Assembly (NCBI RefSeq): GCF_964204645.1
Contig: NC_134025.1
Location: forward strand, 23,094,001-23,158,000
Direction: 5' to 3'
DNA: 64,000 nucleotides
Source: Tubulanus polymorphus
Lineage: Eukaryota > Nemertea > Palaeonemertea > Tubulaniformes > Tubulanidae
The position numbers were made by a program, and so were the translations under genes. The notes below the pieces were generated by a model that saw nothing but the letters and a program-made list of their open reading frames with translations, was not told the DNA's origin and did no database searches. Shown here one piece after another: positions 12,181 to 24,514 of this stretch (the first letter of the stretch is position 1; each line of letters opens with the position of its first letter).

Positions 12181-13278
12181 AGCCCACTTGGGACGTGAGT
12201 CCCAGCGGGCTATTGTGTTCACTTTTCGTTCATCCGTCAGAAGATGGAATCCAATTATTTTTGGAAGTTTTGAAGATGCTTCAAAATGTCTTGATATTTG
12301 GGTTACACATGTATCTACCCTAGACACATCTTCGGCCCAAAAACTGGCCCTGTCAGAATCAAGATGGCCGACTGGCAGCCATTGTTGTTCTCCAAAATCA
12401 GCACTTTTAACACGTTTTTGAACTTACCGGGTATGGAGGGAAATTTTGAAGACGCTTTGAGCAATTACCTTGATCTTTCGTATTTATTTGAATCTCCCCA
12501 GGGCCCATCAGCATAACAAAAATTGGGTCGATCGGACTCAAGCTGGCCATCCTATGACCTTATTAGTGCCCAAAAATGTCAATTTTTGTCCCGAATTCTG
12601 AGTCCTGTAGCTTCCTACTGGTTTGCCATTTCTCATTGCAATTGCTGATGGGTATCCTTTGGAAAGGGATGTTTTATACCTGAGACAGGTATTTTTGATC
12701 GGCCAATTATGACTCAATTGGCGGCCATCTTGGCATCAGTACTCATTCGTAGGTGGGAAAAAGTTTTTCAACATTATATTGATACCTAAGCATATTTTGT
12801 TACCACAATGAATTAGAAAAGTGTAGCTTATTACGTGTTCTATGATTGTGATGAGTTTCAAGGTCATTGGGTTTTTGTATATGGCCACCAGGAGGCATTG
12901 AATTATACAATATCTTGGTATTTCTATATTATATTTGTACCAATGCACCAATTTGTTACCACAATCAATTGCAAAGTTGTAGCTCATGACATCGTCTATG
13001 ATTGTGGTAAGTTTTAAGGACATAAGTTATTCTATATGGTCACCAGGGGGCGCTGAATAGTATAATAACTTAGTATTTCCTTATCATATTGGTACCTAGG
13101 CATATCTTGTTACCATGATCAATTGCAAAGTTGTAGTTCATGTTCTATGATTGTGGTGAGTTTCAAGGTCATTGGTTTTATACATATGGTCACCAGGGGG
13201 TGTTGAATATTGAAATTGTTAGATTATTGAGCATTTGAAACCACTTCCCAAGTTGGCATGGTGTCCCTGGACCCCTAG
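12181..13278 (+). mobile_element. CTCF-motif repeat element, copy B
   Basis: About 1.1 kb. The left end is a hairpin, AGCCCACTTGGGAC - GTGA - GTCCCAGCGGGCT (12181-12211). A block with two CAAGATGGCC-type motifs follows, then three internal units of about 150 bp with ATGGTCACCAGGGGGCGCTG-type sites (about 12881, 13036, 13186). The right end is GGTGTCCCTGGACCCCTAG. It lies in the downstream duplicate at a site empty in the upstream copy (about 5660), so it is a post-duplication insertion. Open frames inside are not conserved between copies. Confidence 0.85.
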
Positions 13279-14200
13279 TTTTGAGTAGATGAGATTAGTT
13301 AGACAGCTAAATTTAACACAACGCAATTTATTTGTTCTTTCATTTGAAAGTATGGAACATAAGATTGTCAGAGTAAATTCATTTTGTTTGAAGAATGATA
13401 ACCCTGGAGGTAATGATGTATAACTGAGTAGTATTCTTCCAAGCAGCATCCGCTTATTTTAATGATAAATGGATTAACAACAACAGGTTGACATTTAAGT
13501 AGAATGTTTGCACCTATCACTCACTAGGATTGGCTAACACTGCTTTGAAGAATGCTGTGTCAAAATGAATGAATAATGTATTACCAAGATGTAACACTAT
13601 CAAACTGTCATTTAGTAGTTGCTTACATAAATTATCATGACCTTATAAGCAAAAAATCTTGTTTATTATAGATTAGGGATTTGAAATTATAGATATTATT
13701 TAGAGAAAGTTTGTTGCCTTTTTAGACACCTATTCATATGGTGTGGAATTGTTAAACAATATTTGTATGTAATGCATGTGTACCGGTAGATGAAATTTTA
13801 TTTGGCCCTTGTTGCCAGAGACTGCTATTCTACACAATTTTTCGTTATTCAAGACTTACCGTTGATGCACAGGTATTCTTCAAAAACGACCACATCATAC
13901 TGCTTGCATCCCAGTTTATGATGATACTTAATTAAATGTCCTGAAGCTGCCTTTAAAGAATTGATGAAAACTTGATCATAAATGTATGTCTAACTTCAAC
14001 CCACCCTTGTAAGTGTATATTGTATGTGAATGTTAAGTCTAGTCGGAACGAATGTTGAAATGTAACCTGAATAGGAAACTTTGATGAGTTCACTGAATGC
14101 TTGGTATTATAACAAACCTTAGGAGGTTGCTAGAGTATACAGAAGTGACTTCAGTATTCATTAGTTGGAAGACATGAGAGTTAATATATGATAAAATAAC
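13279..14200. other. Intergenic, remnant of the 8.2-kb duplicated unit
   Basis: The stretch around 13385-13550 matches 6225-6410, including the CATTCTTCCAAGCAG region, so the duplicated unit extends to about 13.6 kb. No gene is seen. Confidence 0.6.
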
Positions 14201-14456
14201 TTAAGCCAAGCTCAGGTCGACTTAGATCCGATCATGGAAGGCTATCGTAAGCCGAGTAGCAGGGCAGAACAAGTTCTAATTTCTACAACCAATCTTTGTC
14301 GTAGCCGATCAGCGATGAGCAGCGTCACACAACTTTTGGACTCGGCGATGATTGAGTGCCCTTAAGATTGTGGGACAAACAATCAGCAATTAGCAGTCAC
14401 GTGTGTACCACTGCTGTTCTTATGATCTGATTGGGTCCACCTGAGCTTGGCTAAAT
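14201..14456. mobile_element. TIR element, TTAAGCCAAGCTCAGGT ends
   Basis: About 255 bp bounded by TTAAGCCAAGCTCAGGTCGA and its imperfect inverted complement ending CCTGAGCTTGGCTAAAT. Non-coding. Confidence 0.75.
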
Positions 14457-15351
14457 ACAGTATCTTACTATACTGTAGGCCAGATAGTTGGTTTTTTCAA
14501 AACAATAGATTACAAGTAACGCAAAAGATATAGATGTATTAAAAGCTACTGCAATGCCTCAAATACTATGGAAATACAGATATTTGCAATTATTTTTATT
14601 TTCGAGTTCAAACTTCCATCATGCTGCCAACTTCCAAATGACCTGCTCAGATATAGGAATACTAGATGTTCACTGATCTGGCCTATTCCTTAGTGTTTTC
14701 TGATGTAACTGAATATTTTCTCTCGTATGCAATTGCATGTTTGCTTTTGTAATAGCACTCCCACCTGCCTGGTATTAGCTACTGTGTATGTGAAGTCCAG
14801 ATATTTGTGTTGTTCATGTGTATAGAGACTGTCGGAATCATTAATGAAGTTTTTTAATGATAAGCTGTAATAAAGATTTTCACTGAATGTGCTAAGGTAA
14901 ATTATCCAAATTTTCTGCGTCAGAGTTTTCTTTCAAGGCAAGCAGTTGTGGAGCTCATGTGTCTGGTCATTGGATCCGATTTCATAGTTGAGGGATTTAG
15001 TAAATTAATTGAAAATGAACTATTTGACTCTAGATACTCATACAGTACCTGTCGTCTGGTATGAATGTCCTAGTTATCTGCCATGGTAATTGAAATGGTT
15101 GTTAAAGAAGCAAGGTGCAACTTCATGGGCATCTAAAAAACCCTATGGACATGACTCTGGTTCATTCTCAATTTGTTTGATAGGTTATACCATACATGTA
15201 TGATAAAAAATGAGTGAGATCTTACATAGGCCGATTTTGTAGTACCTATGACGATGACCTACCTGCGTATTTTTTGGTGCGTAATGATGCTGTGGAACTC
15301 ATCTTCTATGATGCTGGGAAGACATCTACCTACCGGTATTCCAAAACTCAA
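14457..15351. other. Intergenic, nothing recognised
   Basis: AT-rich unique sequence. The short open frames show no recognisable protein. Confidence 0.5.
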
Positions 15352-15627
15352 AGGCGCATTTGTTTGAAATCGGTTTGCACAAAGCGTTTCAGTTTGTAGG
15401 AAAATCATCTTAGTTCCTACCGGTTTTGATAAATCAGCGCCTTTGTTAAGGCGTAAACCTAAATGGTTTGCGTAAACCATTCGGCAAGCAGGCAAATTTC
15501 CAGTGGTAGCCGATTCTAACTGACTTCATTCTGTCACATTTGTTCTCACTACGGCAAACCAGTTCGGGCTGCAATAAACCGATATAAACCATTTTTTCTA
15601 TGAACCGATTTTAAACAAATGTGCCTC
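15352..15627. mobile_element. TIR element, AGGCGCATTTGTTTGAAATC ends
   Basis: About 276 bp. The left end AGGCGCATTTGTTTGAAATC pairs with the right-end complement of GATTTTAAACAAATGTGCCT. Inside, variants of AAACCGAT and GGTTTGCGTAAACC recur. It is distantly reminiscent of the 7777-8187 element (both start with GGCGC and have AAATCGG-type interiors). Confidence 0.7.
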
Positions 15628-18225
15628 TTCTACTCTCAGAAAACTTATATAAAGTCCTTGAGGTACAACCAGAGCAAAAATTAGCTAAAACACTGATCAT
15701 ACTTCATAACTTATGTTAGCAAATCGTTTATTCGTTTCTTACATAACAAAATGTTGACATGAAATTTGCAGAATGAATGATAAGAGTTTTTATGTTATGA
15801 TGATAAAGCATTTTGAGATCTAGGAGACATGCACACATAGGTATTATAATATAGATGATAACTTGGTATCGATGATGATGATAAGATACATTTAGGCAGA
15901 TTTTGTTTTTAATTGACTTTGTATGCCTGAGCTATACCGATGATGAATCCGCAACATGGGTTCAAGCAACACGAAAAATGGGAACCAGCTTCCGATGCAT
16001 GTTTAATATCAGAAATCACATATTTCAATCTCAATTTTGGTTTTAACTTTAGATTGATAATACAGTAAACCTTGCTTAATTCAGATATCAGATCTTTTGA
16101 TGAATAATCCTCTGACTTAAAACAAGTATTTTCAGCCTTTTTCTGAAAACAACGACCTCAGAATCAATTTCTGAAAAAACATCTACAAGAAATGATTTCA
16201 AAACACTGAAACATTTCGGGCTTATCGGGACCATCAATATTCATCTGATATAAATGATCATCCGACTTAGCACAAAGTTTACTGTAATGCTCGTAATTGT
16301 TCAACTTGTTTATCATTACTGGTAGTACAACATCAGTTCGGTCAATCATGCAGATAACATAACTTACAAGTTTGCTTTCATTTCATTAATATCATTTCAA
16401 ACCAGACCCATTATCTTTGGAGAATAACTACACCGCGGGTATAAACTATGATATCCAATTAAGCCATGACCATTACTTACAAATTCAAGAGACTATGATA
16501 AATAATCCTTAATAAAGATCGAGAAGTAAGAAGATTCATTATCCGAAGTTTTCAGCTACAGATGAACTGCGACTTCGGACCCAATTTCACAGTTGTGAGT
16601 CAAATTAGATTATTATTCTCAAATTTCATTTCATATAGAGCAGCCAGCATGGATGTATGGAAGTGAACACAAAATACACATATATGCATGTATACAATAC
16701 ATACCAGTCTACGAGTTAGAATATCAAATGAGACACGACAGCCGTAGATTTTAAAGCAACTCACTTGCAAAATTATACAACACACAACTTATTGTGTACT
16801 ACATGCAAAACAATATATGATATACACAAAAATAATAATAAGATAACATAAATTACAGAACAGATCTTCAATCATTCATTACAAGGACTGCATACAGCTT
16901 TGAATATTTGTTCTTATATCTCACAATGAAAAGTAATGTTTCGATTCTATGGACTGCATTTAGTATCCTTGAATTCATATTTCGCCTGAACTTTGATATG
17001 CATCAGTAGTCAGCAACATGTATTAATTAGCACTAAAAACAAAACTCATTGATTATCCACATCCTGACAGGAAGTTGGCCTTGAATAAGCCAAATGTACC
17101 CTAAAAGCATACAAATTACTATTGAAAGCATGCAAACTATCGTTTCTAGAAGTGGTTTTACATTCTAAGATGCCCTAGGGTATCGAATTACAGGTAATCA
17201 TTTCATGATATAACATTGAGGTAATTTATGATTTTAGGGTGAAATTTTGTACTACATTAAGAGTCGAGCAGGGGTCAAGAAAAATAGTATATAAATCATT
17301 ACTATTTTAATTTTTTTCTAGACCGTACTTTATGTATCCAATTTAACTTACACATTCATCATTGAAATTTATTCTTAAAAAACCTCTCAAAACCTATGAA
17401 CAACATTGATTTGATATTAATATTCTCCACTCTAAATCTATAATATTCTACTAGTCGTTATTACACCATATAAATAATGGAGAGCATTAGACAATCAATT
17501 AGTGATGATTGAGACATTACAATAATGGTAACATCGTAAAATATTACAGCCACACGTTTTTGAAATACAGAGCCACCAACCTCCGTAAAAAGCTATTGCC
17601 ATGAACAGGGACGAGATGCAAGATTCTGAAATCTTTACATTGCATAATTCAACATGTCGAAGACAATATAATGATTTTTACCTGTAATCATGGGTATGCA
17701 TATTAATGACTGACACTAGACTATGAACATGAACATGAACATGTGCATGTACTATGAACTATTTATGGTCAAAGCACAGCCATACTACGAAACTACTAGA
17801 AATTTTCTAAAAATTTAACTTTCCAAACGTTCAGTCTTCCATACAAAAATGTACTTATCCAAAATTTCTTTCACGTGTATCTCATCCCGTGCATCTCAAT
17901 GAACAATTTTCAGGAACCTATCTTTCAAATTTACCAGAGTAGTTTGAGGATAAATCCCTATCAGTGTATTTCTCAAGCCAAATAACCACAATACACTACT
18001 TAATTTATCAAAAGTTTATCGAAAATATGGAATAATTGGCAGCTCTGTGAATGGTTAGTTTATAATAATCATTGATTATGATGATGATGATGATGATGAA
18101 AACATGTAAATCAGCCACTTGTTCAAACATCATATCAGCATGGTCTCGAAGTTCAGATCCAAACACTACTACATTTAACCAAATCAGTGTGCTTTTTCGG
18201 CGATTGCAGTTTTAAAAAGCGAATA
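15628..18225. other. 3' flank of MEMO1, no gene seen
   Basis: 2.6 kb of AT-rich sequence downstream of the MEMO1 stop (minus strand), probably including its 3' UTR. A TACAGTAAACCTTGCTTAAT block at about 16063 resembles the end of the element family at 24902 and 59430, but no matching second end is clear. A short ATG trinucleotide run is at about 18077-18098. Confidence 0.5.
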
Positions 18226-21200
18226 CTATTGTATAGTTAAGGCAGCGGCTGCATAACTGACCGACGAATCCTCCATTTTTTTTACTCTATTCGATTGCGC
18301 GTACTCGAGGAATTTCATAGTCATAGTTTTTTTGTGGCCATTGTTCACGCTATTACGCAATATGTTGATCGCCTGGAAAAAAGTGCATGAAATCTAATTC
18401 ACAAACACCGAGTAATGTATTCTAGATGTGGTAGTTATTGCTATCAGTTACAATTGAATACTGTGACAATGATGCGGAATCATAGAAACAAATAGGCCCT
18501 AAATAGTACTCCTTTCAGTTAACCCTGCCTGACATATAGAGTTGTTTTGAATTATTTGAAGTTATCAACCATAACCCCTCAAGTTATCATTTCAATGAAC
18601 GATTTGAATTGAAACGAGCCACAGGCAACAACGGGTATTGTGCTCCTTTTAAGATCATGTGGCCGAAACAGATCTTTCACGGCCTAGTTCTGCCACTATC
18701 GGTCCATTCTTTGCACTACACAACTAGACCCCTATATTAACATTGTACTCAAGTTCCATCAATGAAATGTCTAATGAAGCTAAGAGAGACACACTGACAG
18801 ATAGTACGAAAATAAGGGTTTCGTAACAGAAGTCCAGAAAACCAATATTCGTCATGTCAAACAATATTTAAGAACTCACATTTAATAAAACGCCTATAGG
18901 ATGCCGCCCACATATCGTATTTCCATAATCTTTAAGGTACTGAGTGAACGCCAGTGGATCTAGACTTTCTATGATGCCCATACCCTGAATTACAAAAATA
19001 TAATATTCACTTATGCCAACATATCTATCAACAGTATCATAAAAATGTGAGTATGCTTTCATAGCTATCATTTATAATTTTGTTTTACACGTACTCACCA
19101 TTCTATCGAGATGTTCAATAGATTGCCATATATGTCCAGACTGCTTATTGTAGTATTGAAAGTTAAATCTATTACCTGTAAATATGCAATTGAAATCATA
19201 GAATCACTCACAATTCAACAAAAACTTTCAAAGTACCCGAGATACATAAAGAGCAGTGGTAAAGAGAAGGCCCATAACATTAAAAGATTAGTCAGCTAAC
19301 AGCTAGGTAGCAAGCATACCACGAGTTGGCGCTACATTAGATTGTAGATGGCAAACAGAATTACCTAGTCTTCATGTAGATACTCCATTGAGTGAGAAAT
19401 GTTGGATGATGGAGTAATAAACTATCCACCTAAGACAGGAACTGAAATCGATTCCTTTACCGGCTACGTTAGCATTGAAGACAGGGTTGGATCCAGGGTA
19501 AACTGCGCAGAGGATAGCGCAACCTTGCACTAAGGGCAAAGTCCACAACAAACCCGCAAAAACTTTGTAAATTTACTGCGCTTTGTGCACTTTCCAAGCA
19601 AGGCCAAAAACCTTTCATGTGATGGTAGCACGTCTGTGCCTCAGGTGTTACCCTCCGCACCTGGAAGAGTTATCAAAATTTCTATGATAAATGATTGATT
19701 CGTTCTTACCCCAGTGACAGAAGTCAGATGAGATTACGAAGAGGTTGTCAGGATCGGCCAAATATTGACTGAATATCCTTCCATACTGCATCTCGCGTTC
19801 CGGACTCAGTGAACCGACCATCACAGGAACGATTGTGAACTGATCTTTATAGCTGAAAAAAAAAATAATTGAATTTTGAATGAAACTTTCAAAAAGAGAT
19901 TTTCTGGTGTCCGAAAAGAGCCGAAAATTTTTAATCCAGAATTAGAACTATGAAATCGAAGGAAAAAGCTTATTTTCAAACACACAACTCATTATACTCA
20001 CTCCTCCATCACTTTTGCGATGTAAGGTAGATGCATCTCAATGCTGTGCTCGTCTTCATCACTAGAGAGAGTTACAGATTCAAATGATCCTAGTGCATAC
20101 AGTTCTTCATAAACTGAAAGTAAATAGTGAATTAAATAGTGAAAAATAACAAAAGGGAGCTGGCATTTTAATAAACTGAAACACATTGTATCACCACATA
20201 CCGGACTGGCAACCAGTGAATATGTGAATCAGAAATGACTAAAGAAACTTTCAGGAACCTGATAAACAAGTTAGACTTTAGAGCATAGCTTTTTTAAAGA
20301 ACCTTATTGTCTTAATCTTTCTGTATCAAATAGAAAATTTTACGATGATTATTCCTCTGATGATTCCAGATTAACTGGTTATGAAATTTGCCATACCTTT
20401 AGTGTCAATATTGAGGTTGTACAGAGGGGTTTGATAATACTGAGTAGTTGATAGAGCGCACCCCTTTATTGATATATAGTGAGCTGGACCGAGAATGAAC
20501 ACACGCTTTCTGAAACAATCGGAAGAAAGTATATCAATCATAACCAGGCAAAACTTAGTCCCCAAAAGATAGGACCCATGTCAGATATGCTGAGCTTCTT
20601 CTTTCACCCATCAACCCACCTAGAGTCAGCAGTGTTCGAGTGGGGCAGCCAACAGGTTGAAAGAGGGACCGCCATCGCTTTCATTTTTACATCTATCCCA
20701 TCTGAGAATCGGCCACCCTTTACAAAATATCTTCTGCCCTAGTATAGTACCTAGCCGTTGTTCCTCAAACAACGGCTGTAGGGAACCAGTAACAACGACT
20801 GGTATTCAGACTACTTCTGCCCCCACCAAAGTGGATGTTATTACTCTATCAATGCTGTCAGTTGCTTTGAAGAGCTAATGTGAAAAATCTAAGATTAGGC
20901 CTACACCAAAACTAAGCTTATATTTTCTAAAGCCTTTGCTACTTCAGCAGCCACAATGTCATAGGCCTAATGCACCCTCTTTGAAATTCCAGCATATGGA
21001 GAAAACTGGAGTCCCCAATCTTTTTTTAAACTTATGGGGTGGGAGGCCAGAGAGAAGTGCCTTTGATGACCAAGAACGAACTCAGCCACCACCATGATTT
21101 GAAATCTGAGAATTGCACATACACTTTTGATGGATCTATTTGTTTATAAGCATTTCCTCCACATTCTCCACAGTAAGTATAACCAGCATGTCTGAAATTG

Positions 21201-21956
21201 GAAATACAAAGCACAAGTTCATACAAAACGTCGAGGATCAGTGGAGAAATTGTTCGATTGCTTGATCAGGGCCTACTAACGGAGCAATTATAGCACGTGC
21301 GGGAAAGTTCTTTACTTTAGCCTTTCCTAACCAACGAGACAATTGACCATCAAGCACCGTTCCTATCAGAACACAAAAAAATCAAGTTATGTACTGATGA
21401 TGATATGGAGGATAATAACAGAAGTTATCAATCAATAAATAAAAAATTCTAGATAATTCAACAATGGACAGCTGAATGTTTGGCAATTTGAATAACGCCA
21501 TTGGAAAATATCTGAATAGGGCACTTTCCATAAAACATTATTGGTACATTTTTGTAAAAATAAAACTGGCAAAATGGTATTTTTTTTCAAAAGGGCACAC
21601 CCGCCAGACATTTTCAAATTAATTTAATTGCCCCAAAAAAATCATTCCACTCCTGATGAGCTTACGGTTGTAACAAAATTACATTCAGTATTCATTCAAT
21701 ATACTTTTATTTGATGAAATGGCTGAATAAGTATACATATGATCGGAAATTGGCAATTCATAATGAACAGTAGCTCATAATAATGAGTCAGTCAGCTGAT
21801 GACGAAAACAACAAAAACAAACAAATCCTTTTAGCAAATATTATAAGTGAAGAAATGCAGCTGTAAAACGAGGCTTCGGAAAATCTAAACCAGATACTTA
21901 CGATCATTAGAATACCAGGTACCGGCATGTTGAGGCCGACGATAGTTCTTCGACAT
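18226..21956 (-). CDS. MEMO1: MEMO1 family protein
   Basis: Nine exons read on the minus strand: 21902-21956, 21281-21362, 21123-21191, 20397-20509, 20002-20113, 19710-19852, 19099-19175, 18880-18984, 18226-18372. All junctions are GT-AG and in phase, giving 300 aa (human 297). Human MEMO1 is a mediator of ErbB2-driven cell motility and a metal-binding protein of the dioxygenase-like fold. Visible in order: [101 protein letters not shown]; and FLEYAQS...[10 protein letters not shown]. The metal-binding histidines and cysteine in the [15 protein letters not shown] and SSDFCHWG motifs are all present. The last exon is short and easily missed. It shares an upstream region of about 660 bp with the divergent kelch gene. 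Confidence 0.95.
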
Positions 21957-22618
21957 GTTAGACCCAATTTTGACCAGAGACTTCGCGAATAAAAAGCTAC
22001 CGACGAAATATTTCAGATTTTCATTCACAGGCAGCGCCGGAAGTAATTCGATGCGCGTGCGCGTTGATTCTATTTTTAGCTACTTCCTCTTCCGGGGTGA
22101 TTTTGACAGATCGAGGTAAACAACAATTTGCTGCCCACGGCCAGGCCTGGATACGGGGACACATAGACTAGATTGATTACCAACCCCGATTAATTCATGA
22201 CTGGAGACAGCAGTTAGCGCTGATACGATAGACATTGAAATTGAAGAGGTAAAAATGCACCACAACACCTGCAAAGTGCAAATTGCATTTGTTAGAGTCC
22301 GATCATGATCTGATCCCTGGTTAGTGACCTCCTCCCATAAGTGGTAACGTTCAATAATCAAATAGGCCAAAAAAATATCCAATCATGAAGTTTAACCACA
22401 GTCAGGTTGCTGACAAGGCCAATTGGGTTATAGTTTGCGAATACAACCAGGATGATATTGATATTTACAGTAGGCCTATGTAGTCTGGATACCAGAATTT
22501 TAATCCATTTACACTGTATCAAAGGATTAGAAAAGTTGAAATGGACATTAGACACTAGCTTAATCTTACGTTACCCCTTGCGCTAGTAACCCGGATCAAA
22601 TCTCTTACAGATACAAAG
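21957..22618. promoter_or_regulatory. Shared intergenic region between MEMO1 and kelch gene
   Basis: About 660 bp separate the two divergent start codons, so it probably holds both promoters. CpG-containing sequence concentrates at 22030-22150. The segment at 22370-22415 is a decayed copy of the repeat at 238-366. No specific binding site was assigned. Confidence 0.5.
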
Positions 22619-24514
22619 ATGGATCAAGAAGAGGATGGAATATCATTGTCGCGCACGGAGTTCTTGAATGACGCCCATCCAACTGATTTCTTAAGAGCGA
22701 TGAACGAAATGTACAGCAAGGGTCAAATGGTCGACGTCACTTTAAAGGTGAGAAAAAAGGAATTTCGGTGTCATAAAAACGTTTTATCGGCCTGCAGTCC
22801 GTATTTCAAAGCGATGTTCACGTGCGATCTATCAGAAAGTCGCGAAGATCTCGTCAATTTCCAGGGACTCGTCGATGCCACCGCGTTGAATTTACTAATC
22901 GACTACTGCTACACCGGTAGATTAGAAATCGACATAACGACGGCGCAAGGTCTACTGGCGGCTTCGACGTTATTTCAGATGCTGCCCGTGCAGACGGCCT
23001 GCGCGAAATTCATGGAGACGGAACTGGATAAAAGCAACTGTGTCGGTATCTATTGTTTCGCGCGAATTCACAATTGCGACGAGTTGAAAGCGGCGGCGAA
23101 GAAATTCATCGACAAGAACTTCATGTCTGTAATCGACGGCGACGAGTTCATGGCGATCGATTGCGATCGTTTGATCGATTTCATATCGTCGGACGACCTT
23201 GACGTCGAAGAGGAAGAACGAGTATTCGAGTGCGTCGTGAAATGGATCAACTACGATTTAAAACAACGTGTACAAGACGTTGATCGATTACTAGACTATA
23301 TACGATTCAGGTTGATCGATCCCGAATATCGAGAAAATCAAATCCTCGAGCACAAACTGATGAAGTCTTCTGCGAAATGTCGCAAAATCTGCCACGAAGT
23401 CGTTGAAATGGAGAAAGAGGCGATGGACGAATCGTATGCGGCGTTCGACTACGCGTCCAGTATGCCGTTACGCATGGGAATGATACGCCCGGATCAGTGT
23501 TTGGTTATCGTCGGCGGGGTAGACTCGCATCGACCGTCGCTGAACTGCTACAATCCGTTGTCGCGAGAGGCTTTCATTCTCGCCGACTGCGACGCGCGTG
23601 ATAAGAGTTTCGGCTCATACGATACTCAAGATCCCGGCTGCGTCGTCACGCCCGATAATCAGATATTCGTCGCCGGCGGCAATTACATGTATAAATTTCA
23701 TTATCTAAGCGATTACTCCGACGATTCGTACGAAGATTACGACGGCCAAGAATCGCTGAGTCGCGACGTTTTCTGGTACGACGGCGATCGCGACGAATGG
23801 ATTCTGAAAGCGCCGATGTTGTTTCCGAAAGCCAACTTTTCATTGGCTTGTGTCGACAACAAATTGTACTGCTTCGGCGGTCTAACAGTCAACCAACATC
23901 CGACGGAGATAGTCGAGCGATACGACATCGCTAAAAATAAGTGGAGCTACGTCGGCATGATGCCGACAAAGTTAGTCGACTTGTCGACCGTTACCCACGG
24001 AAACTTAATTTACTTAATAGGGGGACGCACCGGGGTCGGTGCACATAACGTGCTTATAAGTTACAATCATCGAAATAATGAGTGGGTACCATTAGCCGGA
24101 ATGCCGACTCCGAGATTCCATTTTGGGGCAATTGTCATCGATGACGAAATATACACAGTCGGCGGCCAAATTTATTCGCATACGAGTCGCTCGATATTAC
24201 GAGAAGCATTGACCGCCGTCGAAATCTATAACATTGAGAAAGATCAGTGGAGACACGGCCCCGAACTTCCTGTTCCGATGTGTCACGTCGGACTGTTGTG
24301 GTTAGATAATGACATATATGCCTGCGGTACGGCGATGCCATCGCCCAATGCTCCGCAAGATCAAAAGAATATCGTCGTTTATCGATTGCAACGCTACGCG
24401 AGCGAGTGGGAATGTTGGGAAGATGATCTGTGTGACATACGCGATTATAAATGCATCACGGCCAAAATTCAAACGCGTAAATTATCTCAGTTGTTTCGGC
24501 CTGACATTGATTAA
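22619..24514 (+). CDS. Intronless BTB-BACK-kelch protein (KLHL type)
   Basis: Single exon, 631 aa. BTB domain about residues 25-135 (DVTLKVRKKEFRCHKNVLSA, YFKAMF, LIDYCYTGRLEI). BACK domain about 140-250, with the ERVFECVVKWI stretch. Kelch repeats from about 295, with VIVGG, VAGG, CFGG, LIGG and TVGG blade motifs; two repeats are separated by an acidic Asp/Tyr-rich insert near residue 365. The family recruits substrates to Cullin-3 ubiquitin ligases, BTB binding Cul3 and kelch binding substrate. The BACK region resembles KLHL40/41-like proteins, but I cannot assign an ortholog. The ORF is noticeably more CpG- and GC-rich than its surroundings and has no introns among multi-exon neighbours. 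That is compatible with an old retrocopy, though many kelch genes have few introns. Confidence 0.92.
   Translation: MDQEEDGISLSRTEFLNDAHPTDFLRAMNEMYSKGQMVDVTLKVRKKEFRCHKNVLSACSPYFKAMFTCDLSESREDLVNFQGLVDATALNLLIDYCYTGRLEIDITTAQGLLAASTLFQMLPVQTACAKFMETELDKSNCVGIYCFARIHNCDELKAAAKKFIDKNFMSVIDGDEFMAIDCDRLIDFISSDDLDVEEEERVFECVVKWINYDLKQRVQDVDRLLDYIRFRLIDPEYRENQILEHKLMKSSAKCRKICHEVVEMEKEAMDESYAAFDYASSMPLRMGMIRPDQCLVIVGGVDSHRPSLNCYNPLSREAFILADCDARDKSFGSYDTQDPGCVVTPDNQIFVAGGNYMYKFHYLSDYSDDSYEDYDGQESLSRDVFWYDGDRDEWILKAPMLFPKANFSLACVDNKLYCFGGLTVNQHPTEIVERYDIAKNKWSYVGMMPTKLVDLSTVTHGNLIYLIGGRTGVGAHNVLISYNHRNNEWVPLAGMPTPRFHFGAIVIDDEIYTVGGQIYSHTSRSILREALTAVEIYNIEKDQWRHGPELPVPMCHVGLLWLDNDIYACGTAMPSPNAPQDQKNIVVYRLQRYASEWECWEDDLCDIRDYKCITAKIQTRKLSQLFRPDID

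Noticed and set aside
12143-12516. Several open frames near the left end of repeat copy B
   Set aside because: They lie within the mobile element and are broken in copy C, so they are not conserved coding sequence.
18077-18098. ATG trinucleotide run
   Set aside because: Short simple repeat in non-coding flank, of no special note.
19482-19660. Possible further GGGTGGATCC-type element in a MEMO1 intron
   Set aside because: Only one end resembles the family; the second end is not recognisable, so it is not listed as an element.
23068-24341. Antisense open frames opposite the kelch ORF
   Set aside because: Shadows of a CpG-rich coding frame; no domain content.
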